A DNA stretch of 64,000 nucleotides from Prorocentrum cordatum. Taxonomy: Eukaryota; Sar; Dinophyceae; Prorocentrales; Prorocentraceae. This document shows positions 12,001-26,639 of this stretch, one piece after another. Numbering within the stretch: position 1 is the first letter of the stretch; each line of letters begins with the position of its first letter. A program made the position numbers and the translations under genes. The notes beneath the pieces were generated by a model, which did not search any database, had not been told where the DNA came from, and saw only the letters and a program-made list of their open reading frames with translations. Where the stretch lies: contig CAUYUJ010005625.1 in assembly GCA_963575745.1 (NCBI GenBank), positions 336,646-400,645 on the forward strand. The letters run 5' to 3'.

Positions 12001-15000
12001 CTTTGAGAGCACTGTACGTCGCTGTTGTGGTGGTGCAGTCCGTGCAGAGGGCCAGAAAACATATAATTTGTTGCTCGATCAATGATGAATGCAACTTGGT
12101 CCGTGTTAGTGACGTGGACTTAAGACCCCACCGGATGACCGCAAACTCCCAAGTGTCTGAGATTTTGCGCAGCGCAGTCGCGTTTATAATTCTATTCATG
12201 AAGGTTTATGTTCACAACTGGAAGTTTCTCTGAATGAGAGTGCAAGAATTCGGGTAATTGGCTGATTGATCAATTATAAAGCAACTTGGTCCGTGTTAGT
12301 GAGGTGGACTTAAGACCCCACCAGATGACCACAGATTTTCAAGTGCCTGAGATTTCGTGCAGCGCAGTCGCGTTAGGAATTAGATGCATACGGTAGTATC
12401 CCGCCACCATGCCCCGGCCGTCGGCATCTCGGGAGCAATATATGGCTTGTTGTGTCTGATATTAGTTTAATGTGCATTGGCGTAGTGATGGAAGTAGGTA
12501 CCCTGAGTTATCAGCCCAACGGCAGAATGCCAGTTCACAGAGAATTTGTTGCTCGATCAAGGATAAGGCAACTTGGTCGGTGCTAGTGAGGTGGACTTAA
12601 GACCCCACCAGATGACCGCAAACTTTCAAGTGCCTGAGATTTCGTGCAGCGTATACGGTATTATCCCGCCACCATGCCCAGGTCGTTGGCACCTCGGGAG
12701 CCGTCTGATGCCCCCGTGTGTCTGATATTAGTTAAATGTGCATTTGCGTAATGATGGAAGTAGGTAGTCTGAATTATCATCACAACACCGTATCATCAGT
12801 TCTGGATTGGAATTTCCGCTAGTAGTCGTGATGGCCTCGTGAATTCTGGGAGGTATCTCCGTATGCATTGCGACCTTGGACGCACGTGTCATCCCATTCC
12901 GCCTCCCATACAGACTGCCAGGCTCTTCCTGTCTGCCACGGCAGCGTTCTGTCGCGCAGCGCCGTATTGGACGATGAATGCCCTGAGACACCGGATGACC
13001 GCACTTCTCAAGTGTCTGAGATTAAGATTGATAGATATAACGCGCATTTGCGTGATAATTGATGTATCCAGCAGCTTGCGGCAAGGCCCGCCAACGTGCA
13101 AGCGCAGCACTCTGTGTGACGCCGTTTAGAGCACCTCTCATTCGACCCTTGCTTGATACAGTAGACGCTCATGCGTAGCTTGGTTGCCAGCTTTAATTTG
13201 ATAGCACTCTCTGCGTCGGTGCGTAATGATCTTGCGAGTGGCTGGGCGCGAATGATATTTCGCACACGGTCAGTGGCAATGGTCAATTGCGCTTTGACCA
13301 GCCTTGGGCAGTGATGATTTGCGTTTCCCCTGAGTCTGATGTCGAAGTGACGAGGTCATGCAGCCTCACCGCTACGAGCCTCATCTGAGCCTGGTTCTTC
13401 AGTAGAGCATGGATTGTATGATTGTTGCGCCGGTGTGGTCGAGTCAAGTTCGATGGAATTGCACCGTCAATGGCGCCATGTGTATCTGCAGGCGGGTGTG
13501 AAAGAAGGCATCTATAGTTTTTTTCCTTGAGAACTCATCTGCGCAGGATGGCCTTATTTTGTGCGGTCGGCAATTTTGTAAGTGTCAGTGATCTGGATTT
13601 GAGGCTTCCCTGGATGACCACGACTCTGAATTCTCTGAGGTTAATGGCGGCTCGTGCACTTGCGTAATGTTGTGCAATAGATATGCGGAGTTATCAGGCC
13701 AACATAATACACTCTGTCCTCGCTGTAGCGTCCGCTAGTAGCCGTGTTAGCCACGTGAAGTATGGGAGGTCTTTCCGTATGCAATGTGATTTTGGATGCA
13801 AGTAATCATTTTTCTTCGCCTCCTACATAGGTCGCAAGGGTCTTCTCGGCTGACACGGCAGCGTTCTGTCGCGCAGCGCCGTGTTGGACGATGAATGTTC
13901 TGATGCATTGCTGTTGTGGCTCTCAGGATATAGCGTGAGCAGAATCACGTTCACCCTGTGTCGCACTGGAAACTTATTTGAGTGCGTCGTACCGCACGGC
14001 TGCCACCATGCCCAGGTCGTCGGCATCTCGGGAGTCATCTAGGGCCTCCGGTGTCTGATATTAATTTAACGTGCATTCGCGTAATGATGGAAGTAAGTAT
14101 TCAGGGTTTCCAGCCAGCTTAACACCATCTCATCAGCTTTACGTGTGACTTTCCGCTAGTAGTCGTGATGGCCACGTGAATTCTGGAGGTGTCTCCGTAT
14201 GCACTGCGACCTTGGACGCAAGTGTCATCCCTTTTCGCCTCCCATACAGACCGCCAGGCTCTTCCTGTCTGCCACGGCAGCGTTCTGTCGCGCAGCGCCG
14301 TGTTGGACGATGAATGCCCTGAGAAATTTTGATTCCCAGGATGACATAGTGTGAGCAGGTTTACGTTCATCCAGTGTCGCACTGGAAGTTTCTTAGAGTG
14401 CACTTTACGTCGCTGTTGTAGTGGTGCAGTCCGTGCAGAGAGCCAGAAAACATAATTTGTTGCTCGATCAATGATGAATGTAACTTGGTCCGTGTTAGTG
14501 AAGTGGACTTAAGACCCCACCGGATGACCGCAAACTCCCAAGTGTCTGAGATTTTGCGCAGAGCAGTCGCGTTTGGAATTAGACGCATACATTAATATCC
14601 CGCCACCATGCCCAGGTCGTTGGCATCTCGGGAGTCATCTAGGGCCTCCGGTGTCTGATATTAGTTTAACGTACATTCGCGTAATGATGGAAGTAAGTAT
14701 TCAGAGTTTCCAGCCAGCTTAACACCATATCATCAGTTTCAGGTTTGACTTTCCGCTAGTAGTCGTGATGGCCACGTGAATTCTGGAGGTGTCTCCGTAT
14801 GCACTGCGACCTTGGACGCAAGTGTCATCCCTTTTCGCCTCCCATACAGACCGCCAGGCTCTTCCTGTCTGACACGGCAGCGTTCTGTCGCGCAGCGCCG
14901 TGTTGGACGATGAATACCCTGAGACATTTTTGATTCCCAGGATGACATAGTGTGAGCAGGTTTACGTTCATCCAGTGTCGCATTGGAAGTTTCTTTCAGA

Positions 15001-17659
15001 GCTTTGTACGTCGCTGTTGTGGTGGTGCCGTCCGTGCAGAGGGCCAGAAAACATATAATTTGTTGCTCGGTCAATGATGAATGCAACTTGGTCCGTGTTA
15101 GTGAGGTGGACTTAGGACCCCATCGGATGACCGCAAATTCCCAACTGTCTGAGATTTTGCGCAGCGCAGTCGCGTTTAGAATTTTATTCATGAAGGTTTA
15201 CGTTCACCAGTGTCCCACTGGAAGTATCTCTGAGTGAGAGTGCAAGAATTCAGGTAATTGGCTGATTGATCAATGATGAAAGCAACTTGGTCCGTGTTAG
15301 TGAGGTGGACTTAAGACCCCACCAGATGACCACAAATTTTCAAGTGCCTGAGATTTCGTGCAGCGCAGTCGCGTTTGGAATTAGACGCATACGGTAGTAT
15401 CCCGCCACCATGCCCCGGTCGTCGGCATCTCGAGAGCAATACATGGCTTGTTGTGCCTGATATTAGTTTAACGTGCATTGGCGTAGTGATGGAAGTAGGT
15501 ACCCTGAGTTATCAGCCCAACGGCAGAATGCCAGTTCACAGATAATTTGTTGCTCGATCAAGGATAAGGCAACTTGGTCGGTGCTAGTGAGGTGGACTTA
15601 AGACCCCAACAGATGACCGCAAACTTTCAAGTGCCTGAGATTTCGTGCAGCGCATACGGTATTATCCCGCCATCATGCCCAGGTCGTTGGCACCTCGGGA
15701 GCCGTCTGATGCCCCCGTGTGTCTCAGATTAGTTGAACGTGCATTTGCGTAATGATGGAATCAGGTAGCCTGAAGCATCATCACAACACCGTATCATCAA
15801 CTCTGGATTGGAATTTCCGCTAGTAGTCGTGATGGCCTCGTGAATTCTGGGAGGTGTCTCCTTATGCATTGCGACCTTGGACGCACGTGTCATCCCATTC
15901 CGCCTCCCATACAGACTGCCAGGCTCTTCCTGTTTAACACGGCAGCGTTCTGTCGCGCAGCGCCGTATTGGACGATGAATGCCTTGAGACACCGGATGAC
16001 CGCATTTCTCAAGTGTCTGAGATTAAGATTGATAGATATTACGTGCATTTGCGAGATGATTGATGTGTCCAGCAGCTTGCGGCAAGGCCCGCCAACGTGC
16101 CAGCGCAGCACTCTGTGTGACGCCGTTTCGAGCATCTCTCATTTGACCCTTGCTTGACACAGTAGACGCTCATGCGTAGCTTGGTTGCCAGCTTTATTAT
16201 GATAGCACTCTCTGCGTCGGTGCGTAATGATCTTGCGAGTGGCTGGGCACGAGTGATATTTCCCACACGGTCAGTGGCAATGGTCAATTGTGTTTTGACC
16301 AGCCTTGGGCAGTGATGATTTGCGTTTCCCCTGAGTCTGATGTCGAAGTGACGAGGTCATGCAGCCTCACCGCTACGAGCCTCATCTGAGCCTGGTTCTT
16401 CAGTAGAGCATGGATTGAAGGATTGTTGCGTCGGTGTGGTCAAGTCAAGTTCGATGGAATTGCACCGTCAATAGCGCCATTTGTGTATGCAGGCGGGTGT
16501 GAAAGAAGGCATCTATAGTTTTTTTCCTTGAGAACTCATCTGCGCAGGATGGCGTTATTTTGTGCGGTCGGCCATTTCGTCAGTGTCAGTGATCTGGATT
16601 TGAGGCTTCCCTGAATGACCACGACTCTAAATTCTCTGAGGTTAATGGCTCGTGCACTGGTGTAATGTTGTGCAATAGATATGCGGAGTTATCAGGCCAA
16701 CACACTACACTCTGTCCTAGCTGTAGCGTCCGCTAGTAGCCGTGTTAGCCACGTGAAGTATGGGAGTTCTTTCCGTATGCATTCTGATTTTGGACGCAAG
16801 TAATCATTTCTTTTTGCGTCCTACATAGGTCGCAAGGCTCTTCTTGCCTGACACGGCAGCGTTCTGTCGCGCAGCGCCGTGTTGGACGATGAATGTTTTG
16901 ATGTATCGTTGTTGTGGTTCTCAGGAAGTAGCGTGAGCAGAATCACGTTCACCCTGTGTCCCACTGGAAACTTCTTTGAGTGCATCGTACCGGACGGCTG
17001 CTCGTTTGCAGTCAAGGTACAGTGCCAGAATTCGGATAATTGATTTGTTATGCCAATGATGAGAGCAACTTGGTCCGTGTTAGTGAGGTGGACTTAGGAC
17101 CCCACCGGATGACTGCAAACTCCCAAGTGTCCGAGAGTTTGTGCAGCGCAGTCGCGTCTGGAATTAGACGCATACGGTAGTATCCCGCTACCATGCCCAG
17201 GTCGTCGGCATCTCGGGAGCCATCAATGGCCTCCTGTGTCTGATATTAGTTTAACGTACATTCGCGTAATGATGGAAGTAAGTATTTCGAGTTACCAGCC
17301 AGCCTAACACCATATCATCAGTTTAAGGTGTGACTTTCCGCTAGTTGTGATATCACCACGTGAACTCTGGAGGTGTCTCCGTATGCATTGCGACCTTGGA
17401 CGCAAGTGTCATCCCATTTCGCCTCCCATACAGACCGCCAGGCTCTTCCTGTCTGACACGGCAGCGTTCTGTCGCGCAACGCCGTGTTGGACGATGAATG
17501 CACGTGTTGGACGAGCGGGTTTACGTTCACCCAGTGTCCCACTTGCTTGAAGTTTCTTAAGTGCTTGTGCAGAGAGCCAGAACACAGATAATTGGTTGCT
17601 CGATCAATTGTGAATGCAACTTTGTCCGTGTTAGTGAGGTGGACCCTACCAGATGACAG

Positions 17660-20600
17660 TTTTTTTCCAAGTGCCTGAGATTTCGTGCAGCGCAGACGCG
17701 TTGGAACTAGACGCATACGGTAGTATCCCGCCACCATGCCCAGGTCGCCGGCATCTCGGGAGCTATCTGATGCCCCCCTTGTGTCTGATATTAGTTGAAC
17801 GTACATTCGCGTAATGATGGAAGTAGGTATTCGGAATTACCGTCACAACACCGTATCATCAGTTCTGGATTGTAATCTCCGCTAGTAGTCGTGATGGCCT
17901 CGTGAATTCTGGGAGGTGTCTCCGTATGCATTGCGACCTTGGATGCAAGTGGCATCCCATTTCGCCTCCCACACAGACCGCCAGACTTTTCCCGTCTGAC
18001 ACGGCATTGTTCTGTCGCTCAGCGCCGTGGTGGACGATGAATGCCCTGAGACACCAGACGACCGCATCTCTCAAGTGTCTGAGATTAAGATTGATTGATA
18101 ATACGTGGAAGTATGGAATGATGGATAATTGCCGTGCAGTTGCGTGATGATGGAAGTATCTAGTAGCTTGTGGCAAGGCTCGCCAACGTTCCAGCGCATC
18201 ACTCCGTGTGACGCCGTTTCGAGTACCTCTCATTCGACCCTTGCTTGACACAGTAGACGCTCATGCGTAGCTTAGTTGCCAGCTTTATTATGATAGCACG
18301 CTCTGACTCGGTGCGTAATGATCTTGCGAGTGGTTGGGCACGAGTTGTATCGCGCACACGGTCAGTGGCAATGGTCAAATGCGTTTTGACCAGCCCTGGG
18401 CAGTGATGATTTGCGTTTCCCCTGAGTCTGATGTCGAAGTGACGAGGTTATGCAGCCTCACCGCTACGAGCCTCATCTGAGCCTGCTTCTTCATTAGAGC
18501 ATCTATTTTATGATTGTTACGCAGGTGTGGTCAAATCAATTTCGATGGACTTGCACCGCCTATAGTTCCATTTGTATCTGAGAGCGGGTGTGAAATAATT
18601 CATCTATAGTTTGTATCTTTTGAGAAGTCATCTGTGCAGGATGGCGTTGATGTGTTGTACGGTCGGCAATTTTGTCCGTGCCAGTGATATGGATTCGAGG
18701 CTTCCTTGGATGGCCACGACTCTAAACTCTCTGAGGTAAATGGCACGTGCATTTGTGTAATGCTGTGCAGTACGTATGCGGAGTTATCAGGCCAACATAA
18801 CACACTCTGTCCTAGGTGTAGCGTCCGCTAGTAGCCGTGTGAGCCACGTGAAATATGGGAGGTCTTTCCATATGCATTGTGATTTTGGACGCAAGTAATC
18901 ATTTTCTTCGCCTCCGACATAGGTCGCAAGGCTCTTCTTGTCTGACACGGCAGCGTTCTGTCGCGCAGCGCCGTGATGGACGATGAATGTTCTGATGCAT
19001 CGCTGTTGTGGTTCTCAGGAAATAGCGTGAGCATAATCACGTTCACCTTGTGTCCCACTGGAAACTTATTTGAGTGCGTCGTACCGCACGGCTGCTTGTA
19101 TGCAGTCAAGGCACAGTGCCAGAATTCAGACACTTGATTGTTATGCCAATGATGAGAGCAATATGGTCCGCGTTAGTGAAGTGGACTGAAGACCCCACCG
19201 GATGACCGCAAACTTCAAAGTGTCCGAGAGTTTGTGCAGCGCAGTCTCGTTTGGAATTAGACGCATACGGTAGTATCCCGCTACCATGCCCAGGTCGCCG
19301 GCATCTCGGGAGCCATCTAGGGCCTCCTGTGTCTGATATTAGTTTAACGTGCATTCGCGTAATGATGGAAGTAAGTATTCGTAGTTACCAGCCAGCCAAC
19401 ACCATCTCATCAACCTCAGGTGTGATTTTCCGCTAGTAGTCGTGATGGCCATGTGAATTCTGGAGGTGTCTCCGTATGCACTGCGACCTTGGACGCAAGT
19501 GTCATCCCTTTTCGCCTCCCATACGGACCGCCAGGCTCTTCCTGTCTGACACGGCAGCGTTCTGTCGCGCAGCGCCGTGTTGGACGATGAATGTCCTGAG
19601 ACATTTTTGATTCCCAGGACGACATAGTGTGAGCAGGTTTGCGTTCATCCAGTGTCGCTGTGGAAGTTTCTTTGAGAGCACTGTACGTCGCTGTTGTAGT
19701 GGTGCAGTCCGTGCAGAGAGACAGAACACAGATAATTGGTTGCTCGAGCAATGATGAACGCAACTTGGTCCGTGTTAGTGAGGTGGACTTAAGACCCCAC
19801 CAGATGACCGCAAACTCCCAAGTGTCTGAGATTTTGCGCAGCACTGTCGCGTTTAGAACTTGATTCATGAAGGTTCACGTTCACCAGTGTCCCACTGGAA
19901 GTTTCCCTGAGTGAGAGTGCAAGAATTCAGGTAATTGGTTGATTGATCAATGATGAAAGCAACTTGGTCCGTGTTAGCGAGTTGGACTTAGGACCCCACA
20001 AGATGACCGCAACTTTTCAGGTGTCTGAGATTTCGTGCAGCGCAGACGCGTTTGGAATTAGACGCATACGGTAGTATCCCGCCACCATGCCCAGGTCGTT
20101 GGCATCTCGGGAGCAATCTAGGGCTTGTTGTGCTTGATGTTAGTTTCACGTGCATTTGCGTAACGATGGAAGTAGGTACCCTGAGTTACCAGCCCAACGC
20201 CATATCATCAGTTCTGGATTGGAATTTTCCCTAATATTCGTGATTGCCACGTGAATTCTGGAGGTGTCTCCGTATGCACTGCGACCTTGGACGCAAGTGT
20301 CATCCCTTTTCGCCTCCCATACGGACCGCCAGGCTCTTCCTGTCTGACACGGCAGCGTTCTGTCGCGCAGCGCCGTGTTGGACGATGAATGTCCTGAGAC
20401 ATTTTTGATTCCCAGGACGACATAGTGTGAGCAGGTTTGCGTTCATCCAGTGTCGCTGTGGAAGTTTCTTTGAGAGCACTGTACGTCGCTGTTGTAGTGG
20501 TGCAGTCCGTGCAGAGAGACAGAACACAGATAATTGGTTGCTCGAGCAATGATGAACGCAACTTGGTCCGTGTTAGTGAGGTGGACTTAAGACCCCACCA

Positions 20601-21020
20601 GATGACCGCAAACTCCCAAGTGTCTGAGATTTTGCGCAGCACTGTCGCGTTTAGAACTTGATTCATGAAGGTTCACGTTCACCAGTGTCCCACTGGAAGT
20701 TTCCCTGAGTGAGAGTGCAAGAATTCAGGTAATTGGTTGATTGATCAATGATGAAAGCAACTTGGTCCGTGTTAGCGAGTTGGACTTAGGACCCCACAAG
20801 ATGACCGCAAATTTTCAGGTGTCTGAGATTTCGTGCAGCGCAGACGCGTTTGGAATTAGACGCATACGGTAGTATCCCGCCACCATGCCCAGGTCGTTGG
20901 CATCTCGGGAGCAATCTAGGGCTTGTTGTGCTTGATGTTAGTTTCACGTGCATTTGCGTAACGATGGAAGTAGGTACCCTGAGTTACCAGCCCAACGCCA
21001 TATCATCAGTTCTGGATTGG
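17660..21020. repeat. ~3.7-kb satellite block, copy 1 of a recent duplication
   Basis: Sequence from about 17,660 to 21,020 recurs at about 21,375-24,695, offset 3,704 bp at the left and 3,675 bp after a 29-bp difference near 18,110-18,135. The remainder differs by only a few substitutions (for example around 18,717 versus 22,386), so the duplication is recent or homogenised. The block contains the ~300-bp module and two 798-bp monomers. Confidence 0.9.
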
Positions 21021-21036
21021 AATTTTCCCTAATATT
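19441..21036. repeat. Two nearly identical 798-bp monomers in tandem
   Basis: The segment at about 19,441-20,238 is repeated at 20,239-21,036 with exactly 798-bp spacing of all internal markers. The pair recurs inside the duplicated block at about 23,116-24,711. This nested arrangement suggests monomer duplication before the 3.7-kb block was duplicated. Confidence 0.88.
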
Positions 21037-21374
21037 CGTGATTGCCACGTGAATTCTGGAGGTGTCTCCGTATTCACTGCGACCTGGGACGCAAGTGTCA
21101 TCCTTTTTCGCCTCCCATACAGACCGCCAGGCTCCTCCTGTCTGACACGGCAGCGTTCTGTCGCGCAGCGCCGTGTTGGACGATGAATGCCCGTGTTGGA
21201 CGAGCAGGTTTACGTTCATCCAATGTCCCAATTGCTTGAAGTTTCTTTGCGTGTTTGTATGCCGCGGTTGTAGTGTTGCAGTCAGTGCAGAGAGCCAGAA
21301 CACATATGATTGGTTGGTCGATCAATGATGAATGCAATGTGGTCCGTGTTAGTGAGATGACCGCACCTTTCCAA

Positions 21375-24300
21375 GTGCCTGAGATTTCGTGCAGCGCAGA
21401 CGCGTTGGAACTAGACGCATACGGTAGTATCCCGCCACCATGCCCAGGTCGCCGGCATCTCGGGAGCTATCTGATGCCCCCCTTGTGTCTGATATTAGTT
21501 GAACGTACATTCGCGTAATGATGGAAGTAGGTATTCGGAATTACCGTCACAACACCGTATCATCAGTTCTGGATTGTAATCTCCGCTAGTAGTCGTGATG
21601 GCCTCGTGAATTCTGGGAGGTGTCTCCGTATGCATTGCGACCTTGGATGCAAGTGGCATCCCATTTCGCCTCCCACACAGACCGCCAGACTTTTCCCGTC
21701 TGACACGGCAGCGTTCTGTCGCTCAGCGCCGTGTTGGACGATGAATGCCCTGAGACACCAGATGACCGCATCTCTCAAGTGTCTGAGATTCAGATTGATT
21801 GATAATACGTGCAGTTGCGTGATGATGGAAGTATCTAGTAGCTTGTGGCAAGGCTCGCCAACGTTCCAGCGCATCACTCCGTGTGACGCCGTTTCGAGCA
21901 CCTCTCATTCGACCCTTGCTTGACACAGTAGACGCTCATGCGTAGCTTAGTTGCCAGCTTTATGTTGACAGCACGCTCTGACTCGGTGCGTAATGATCTT
22001 GCGAGTGGTTGGACACGAGTTGTATCGCGCACACGGTCAGTGGCAATGGTCAAATGCGTTTTGACCAGCCCTGGGCAGTGATGATTTGCGTTTCCCCTGA
22101 GTCTGATGTCGAAGTGACGAGGTTATGCAGCCTCACCGCTACGAGCCTCATCTGAGCCTGCTTCTTCATTAGAGCATGTATTTTATGATTGTTACGCAGG
22201 TGTGGTCAAATCAATTTCGATGGACTTGCACCGCCTATAGTTCCATTTGTATCTGAGAGCGGGTGTGAAATAATTCATCTATAGTTTGTATCTTTTGAGA
22301 AGTCATCTGTGCAGGATGGCGTTGATGTGTTGTACGGTCGGCAATTTTGTCCGTGCCAGTGATATGGATTCGAGGCTTCCTTGGATAGCCACGACTCTAA
22401 ACTCTCTGAGGTAAATGGCACGTGCATTTGTGTAATGCTGTGCAGTACGTATGCGGAGTTATCAGGCCAACATAACACACTCTGTCCTAGGTGTAGCGTC
22501 CGCTAGTAGCCGTGTGAGCCACGTGAAATATGGGAGGTCTTTCCATATGCATTGTGATTTTGGACGCAAGTAATCATTTTCTTCGCCTCCGACATAGGTC
22601 GCAAGGCTCTTCTTGTCTGACACGGCAGCGTTCTGTCGCGCAGCGCCGTGATGGACGATGAATGTTCTGATGCATCGCTGTTGTGGTTCTCAGGAAATAG
22701 CGTGAGCATAATCACGTTCACCTTGTGTCCCACTGGAAACTTATTTGAGTGCGTCGTACCGCACGGCTGCTTGTATGCAGTCAAGGCACAGTGCCAGAAT
22801 TCAGACACTTGATTGTTATGCCAATGATGAGAGCAATATGGTCCGCGTTAGTGAAGTGGACTGAAGACCCCACCGGATGACCGCAAACTTCAAAGTGTCC
22901 GAGAGTTTGTGCAGCGCAGTCTCGTTTGGAATTAGACGCATACGGTAGTATCCCGCTACCATGCCCAGGTCGCCGGCATCTCGGGAGCCATCTAGGGCCT
23001 CCTGTGTCTGATATTAGTTTAACGTGCATTCGCGTAATGATGGAAGTAAGTATTCGTAGTTACCAGCCAGCCAACACCATCTCATCAACCTCAGGTGTGA
23101 TTTTCCGCTAGTAGTCGTGATGGCCACGTGAATTCTGGAGGTGTCTCCGTATGCACTGCGACCTTGGACGCAAGTGTCATCCCTTTTCGCCTCCCATACG
23201 GACCGCCAGGCTCTTCCTGTCTGACACGGCAGCGTTCTGTCGCGCAGCGCCGTGTTGGACGATGAATGCCCTGAGACATTTTTGATTCCCAGGACGACAT
23301 AGTGTGAGCAGGTTTGCGTTCATCCAGTGTCGCTGTGGAAGTTTCTTTGAGAGCACTGTACGTCGCTGTTGTAGTGGTGCAGTCCGTGCAGAGAGACAGA
23401 ACACAGATAATTGGTTGCTCGAGCAATGATGAACGCAACTTGGTCCGTGTTAGTGAGGTGGACTTAAGACCCCACCAGATGACCGCAAACTCCCAAGTGT
23501 CTGAGATTTTGCGCAGCACTGTCGCGTTTAGAACTTGATTCATGAAGGTTCACGTTCACCAGTGTCCCACTGGAAGTTTCCCTGAGTGAGAGTGCAAGAA
23601 TTCAGGTAATTGGTTGATTGATCAATGATGAAAGCAACTTGGTCCGTGTTAGCGAGTTGGACTTAGGACCCCACAAGATGACCGCAAATTTTCAGGTGTC
23701 TGAGATTTCGTGCAGCGCAGACGCGTTTGGAATTAGACGCATACGGTAGTATCCCGCCACCATGCCCAGGTCGTTGGCATCTCGGGAGCAATCTAGGGCT
23801 TGTTGTGCTTGATGTTAGTTTCACGTGCATTTGCGTAACGATGGAAGTAGGTACCCTGAGTTACCAGCCCAACGCCATATCATCAGTTCTGGATTGGAAT
23901 TTTCCCTAATATTCGTGATTGCCACGTGAATTCCGGAGGTGTCTCCGTATGCACTGCGACCTTGGACGCAAGTGTCATCCCTTTTCGCCTCCCATACGGA
24001 CCGCCAGGCTCTTCCTGTCTGACACGGCAGCGTTCTGTCGCGCAGCGCCGTGTTGGACGATGAATGTCCTGAGACATTTTTGATTCCCAGGACGACATAG
24101 TGTGAGCAGGTTTGCGTTCATCCAGTGTCGCTGTGGAAGTTTCTTTGAGAGCACTGTACGTCGCTGTTGTAGTGGTGCAGTCCGTGCAGAGAGACAGAAC
24201 ACAGATAATTGGTTGCTCGAGCAATGATGAACGCAACTTGGTCCGTGTTAGTGAGGTGGACTTAAGACCCCACCAGATGACCGCAAACTCCCAAGTGTCT

Positions 24301-24695
24301 GAGATTTTGCGCAGCACTGTCGCGTTTAGAACTTGATTCATGAAGGTTCACGTTCACCAGTGTCCCACTGGAAGTTTCCCTGAGTGAGAGTGCAAGAATT
24401 CAGGTAATTGGTTGATTGATCAATGATGAAAGCAACTTGGTCCGTGTTAGCGAGTTGGACTTAGGACCCCACAAGATGACCGCAAATTTTCAGGTGTCTG
24501 AGATTTCGTGCAGCGCAGACGCGTTTGGAATTAGACGCATACGGTAGTATCCCGCCACCATGCCCAGGTCGTTGGCATCTCGGGAGCAATCTAGGGCTTG
24601 TTGTGCTTGATGTTAGTTTCACGTGCATTTGCGTAACGATGGAAGTAGGTACCCTGAGTTACCAGCCCAACGCCATATCATCAGTTCTGGATTGT
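21375..24695. repeat. ~3.7-kb satellite block, copy 2 of a recent duplication
   Basis: Near-identical to 17,660-21,020. It lacks the 29-bp segment present in copy 1 near 18,110. At its right end the sequence changes from the GGATTGGAATTTTCC form to the GGATTGTAATCTCC form, which starts the next block at about 24,690, so a third, shorter block follows. Confidence 0.9.
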
Positions 24696-26639
24696 AATCT
24701 CCGCTAGTAGTCGTGATGGCCTCGTGAATTCTGGGAGGTGTCTCCGTATGCATTGCGACCTTGGACGCAAGTGTCATCCCATTTCGCCTCCCACACAGAC
24801 CGCCAGGCTCTTCCTGTCTGACACGGCAGCGTTCTGTCGCTCAGCGCCGTGTTGGACGATGACCGCATCTCTCAAGTGTCTGAGATTCAGATTGATTGAT
24901 AATACGTGCAGTTGCGTGATGATGGAAGTATCTAGTAGCTTGTGGCAAGGCTCGCCAACGTTCCAGCGCATCACTCCGTGTGACGCCGTTTCGAGCACCT
25001 CTCATTCGACCCTTGCTTGACACAGTAGACGCTCATGCGTAGCTTAGTTGCCAGCTTTATGTTGACAGCACGCTCTGACTCGGTGCGTAATGATCTTGCG
25101 AGTGGTTGGGCACGAGTTGTATCGCGCACACGGTCAGTGGCAATGGTCAAATGCGTTTTGACCAGCCCTGGGCAGTGATGATTTGCGTTTCCCCTGAGTC
25201 TGATGTCGAAGTGACGAGGTCATGCAGCCTCACCGCTACGAGCCTCATCTGAGCCTGGTTCTTCATTAGAGCATGTCTTTTATGATTGTTGCGCAGGTGT
25301 GGTCAAATCAATTTCGATGGATCTGCACCGTCTATAGTTTCATGTGTATCTGAGAGCGGGTGTGAAAGAAATCAAATATAGCGTTTATCCTTGAGAAATC
25401 ATCTGCGCAGGATGGCGTTGATTTGTTGTTCGGTCGGCAACTTTGTCCGTGTCAGTGATATGGATTCGAGGCCTCCTTGGATGGCCACGGCTCTAAACTC
25501 TCTGAGGTTAATGGCTCGTGCATTTGTGTAACGCTGTGCAGTAGGTATGCGGAGTTCTCAGGCCAACATAATACACTCTGTCCTAGGTGTAGCGTCCGCT
25601 AGTAGCCGTGTGAGCCACGCGAAGTATGGGAGGTCTTTCCGTATGCATTGTGACTTTGGACGCAAGTGTTATCTTGTTTCGTTTCTGACACAGGTCGCAA
25701 GGCTCTTCCTGCCTGACACGGCAGCGTTCTGTCGCGCAGCGCCGTGTTGGACGATGAATGTTTTGATGCATCGTTGTTGTGGTTCTCAAGATATAGCGTG
25801 AGCAGAATCACGCTCACACAGAGTCCCACTGGAAACTTCTTTGAGTGAGTCGTACCGCACGGCTGCTTGTATGCAGTCAAGGCACAGTGCAATGATTCGG
25901 ATAATCCATTGATATTCCAATGATGAAAGCAATTCGGTCCGTGTTAGTGGGGTGGACTTAGGACCCCACCGGATGACCGCAAACTTTCAAGTGTTTGAGA
26001 GTTTGTGCAGCGCAGTCGCGTCTGGAAATAGACGCATACGGTAGCATCCCGCCACCATGCCCAGGTCGTTGGCATCTCGGGAGTCATCTAGGGCCTCCTG
26101 TGTCTGATGTTACTTTAACGTGCATTCGCGTAATGATGGAAGTAAGTTTTCCGAGTTACCAGCCAGCCCAACACCATACCATCAGCTTCAGGTTTGACTT
26201 CCCGCTAGTATTCGTGATGGCCACGTGAATTCTGGAGGTGCCTCCATATGCATTGCGACCTTGGACGCAAGTGTCATCCCTTTTCGCCTCCCATACGGAC
26301 CGCCAGGCTCTTCCTGTCTGACACGGCAGCGTTCTGTCGCGCAGCGCCGTGAAGGAAGATGAATGTCCTGAGACATTTTTGATTCCCAGGACGACAGTGC
26401 GAGCAGGTTTACGTTCATCCAGTGTCGCATTGGAAGTTTTTTTGAATGCGCTGTACGCCGCTGTTGTAGTAGTTCAGTCCGTGCAGAGAGACAGAACACA
26501 GATAATTGGTTGCTCGAGCAATGATGAATGCAACTTGGTCCGTGTTAGCGAGGCGGATTTAAGACCCCACCGGATAACCGCAAACTCCCAAGTGTCTGAG
26601 ATTGTATAGGTTTACGCCACATCCGCCGACCCCTCTATA

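Larger units (their letters stand above)
5097..26604. repeat. Higher-order satellite blocks derived from the 603-bp family
   Basis: After 5,096 the array becomes composite. The marker CACTGGAAGTTTC with flanking GAAGGTTYACGTTCACC opens blocks near 5097, 8312, 15189, 19867, 20665, 23542 and 24340, with a shortened form near 12197. Blocks of about 3-3.9 kb combine 603-type monomers (for example 7,100-8,300, 10,700-12,200, 13,980-15,190), shorter variant monomers and a distinctive ~300-bp module listed separately. Every sub-unit keeps the core around GGCAGCGTTCTGTCGCGCAG. No promoter, gene or RNA is supportable here. The many 60-150-residue ORFs are repeat by-products. Confidence 0.9.
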
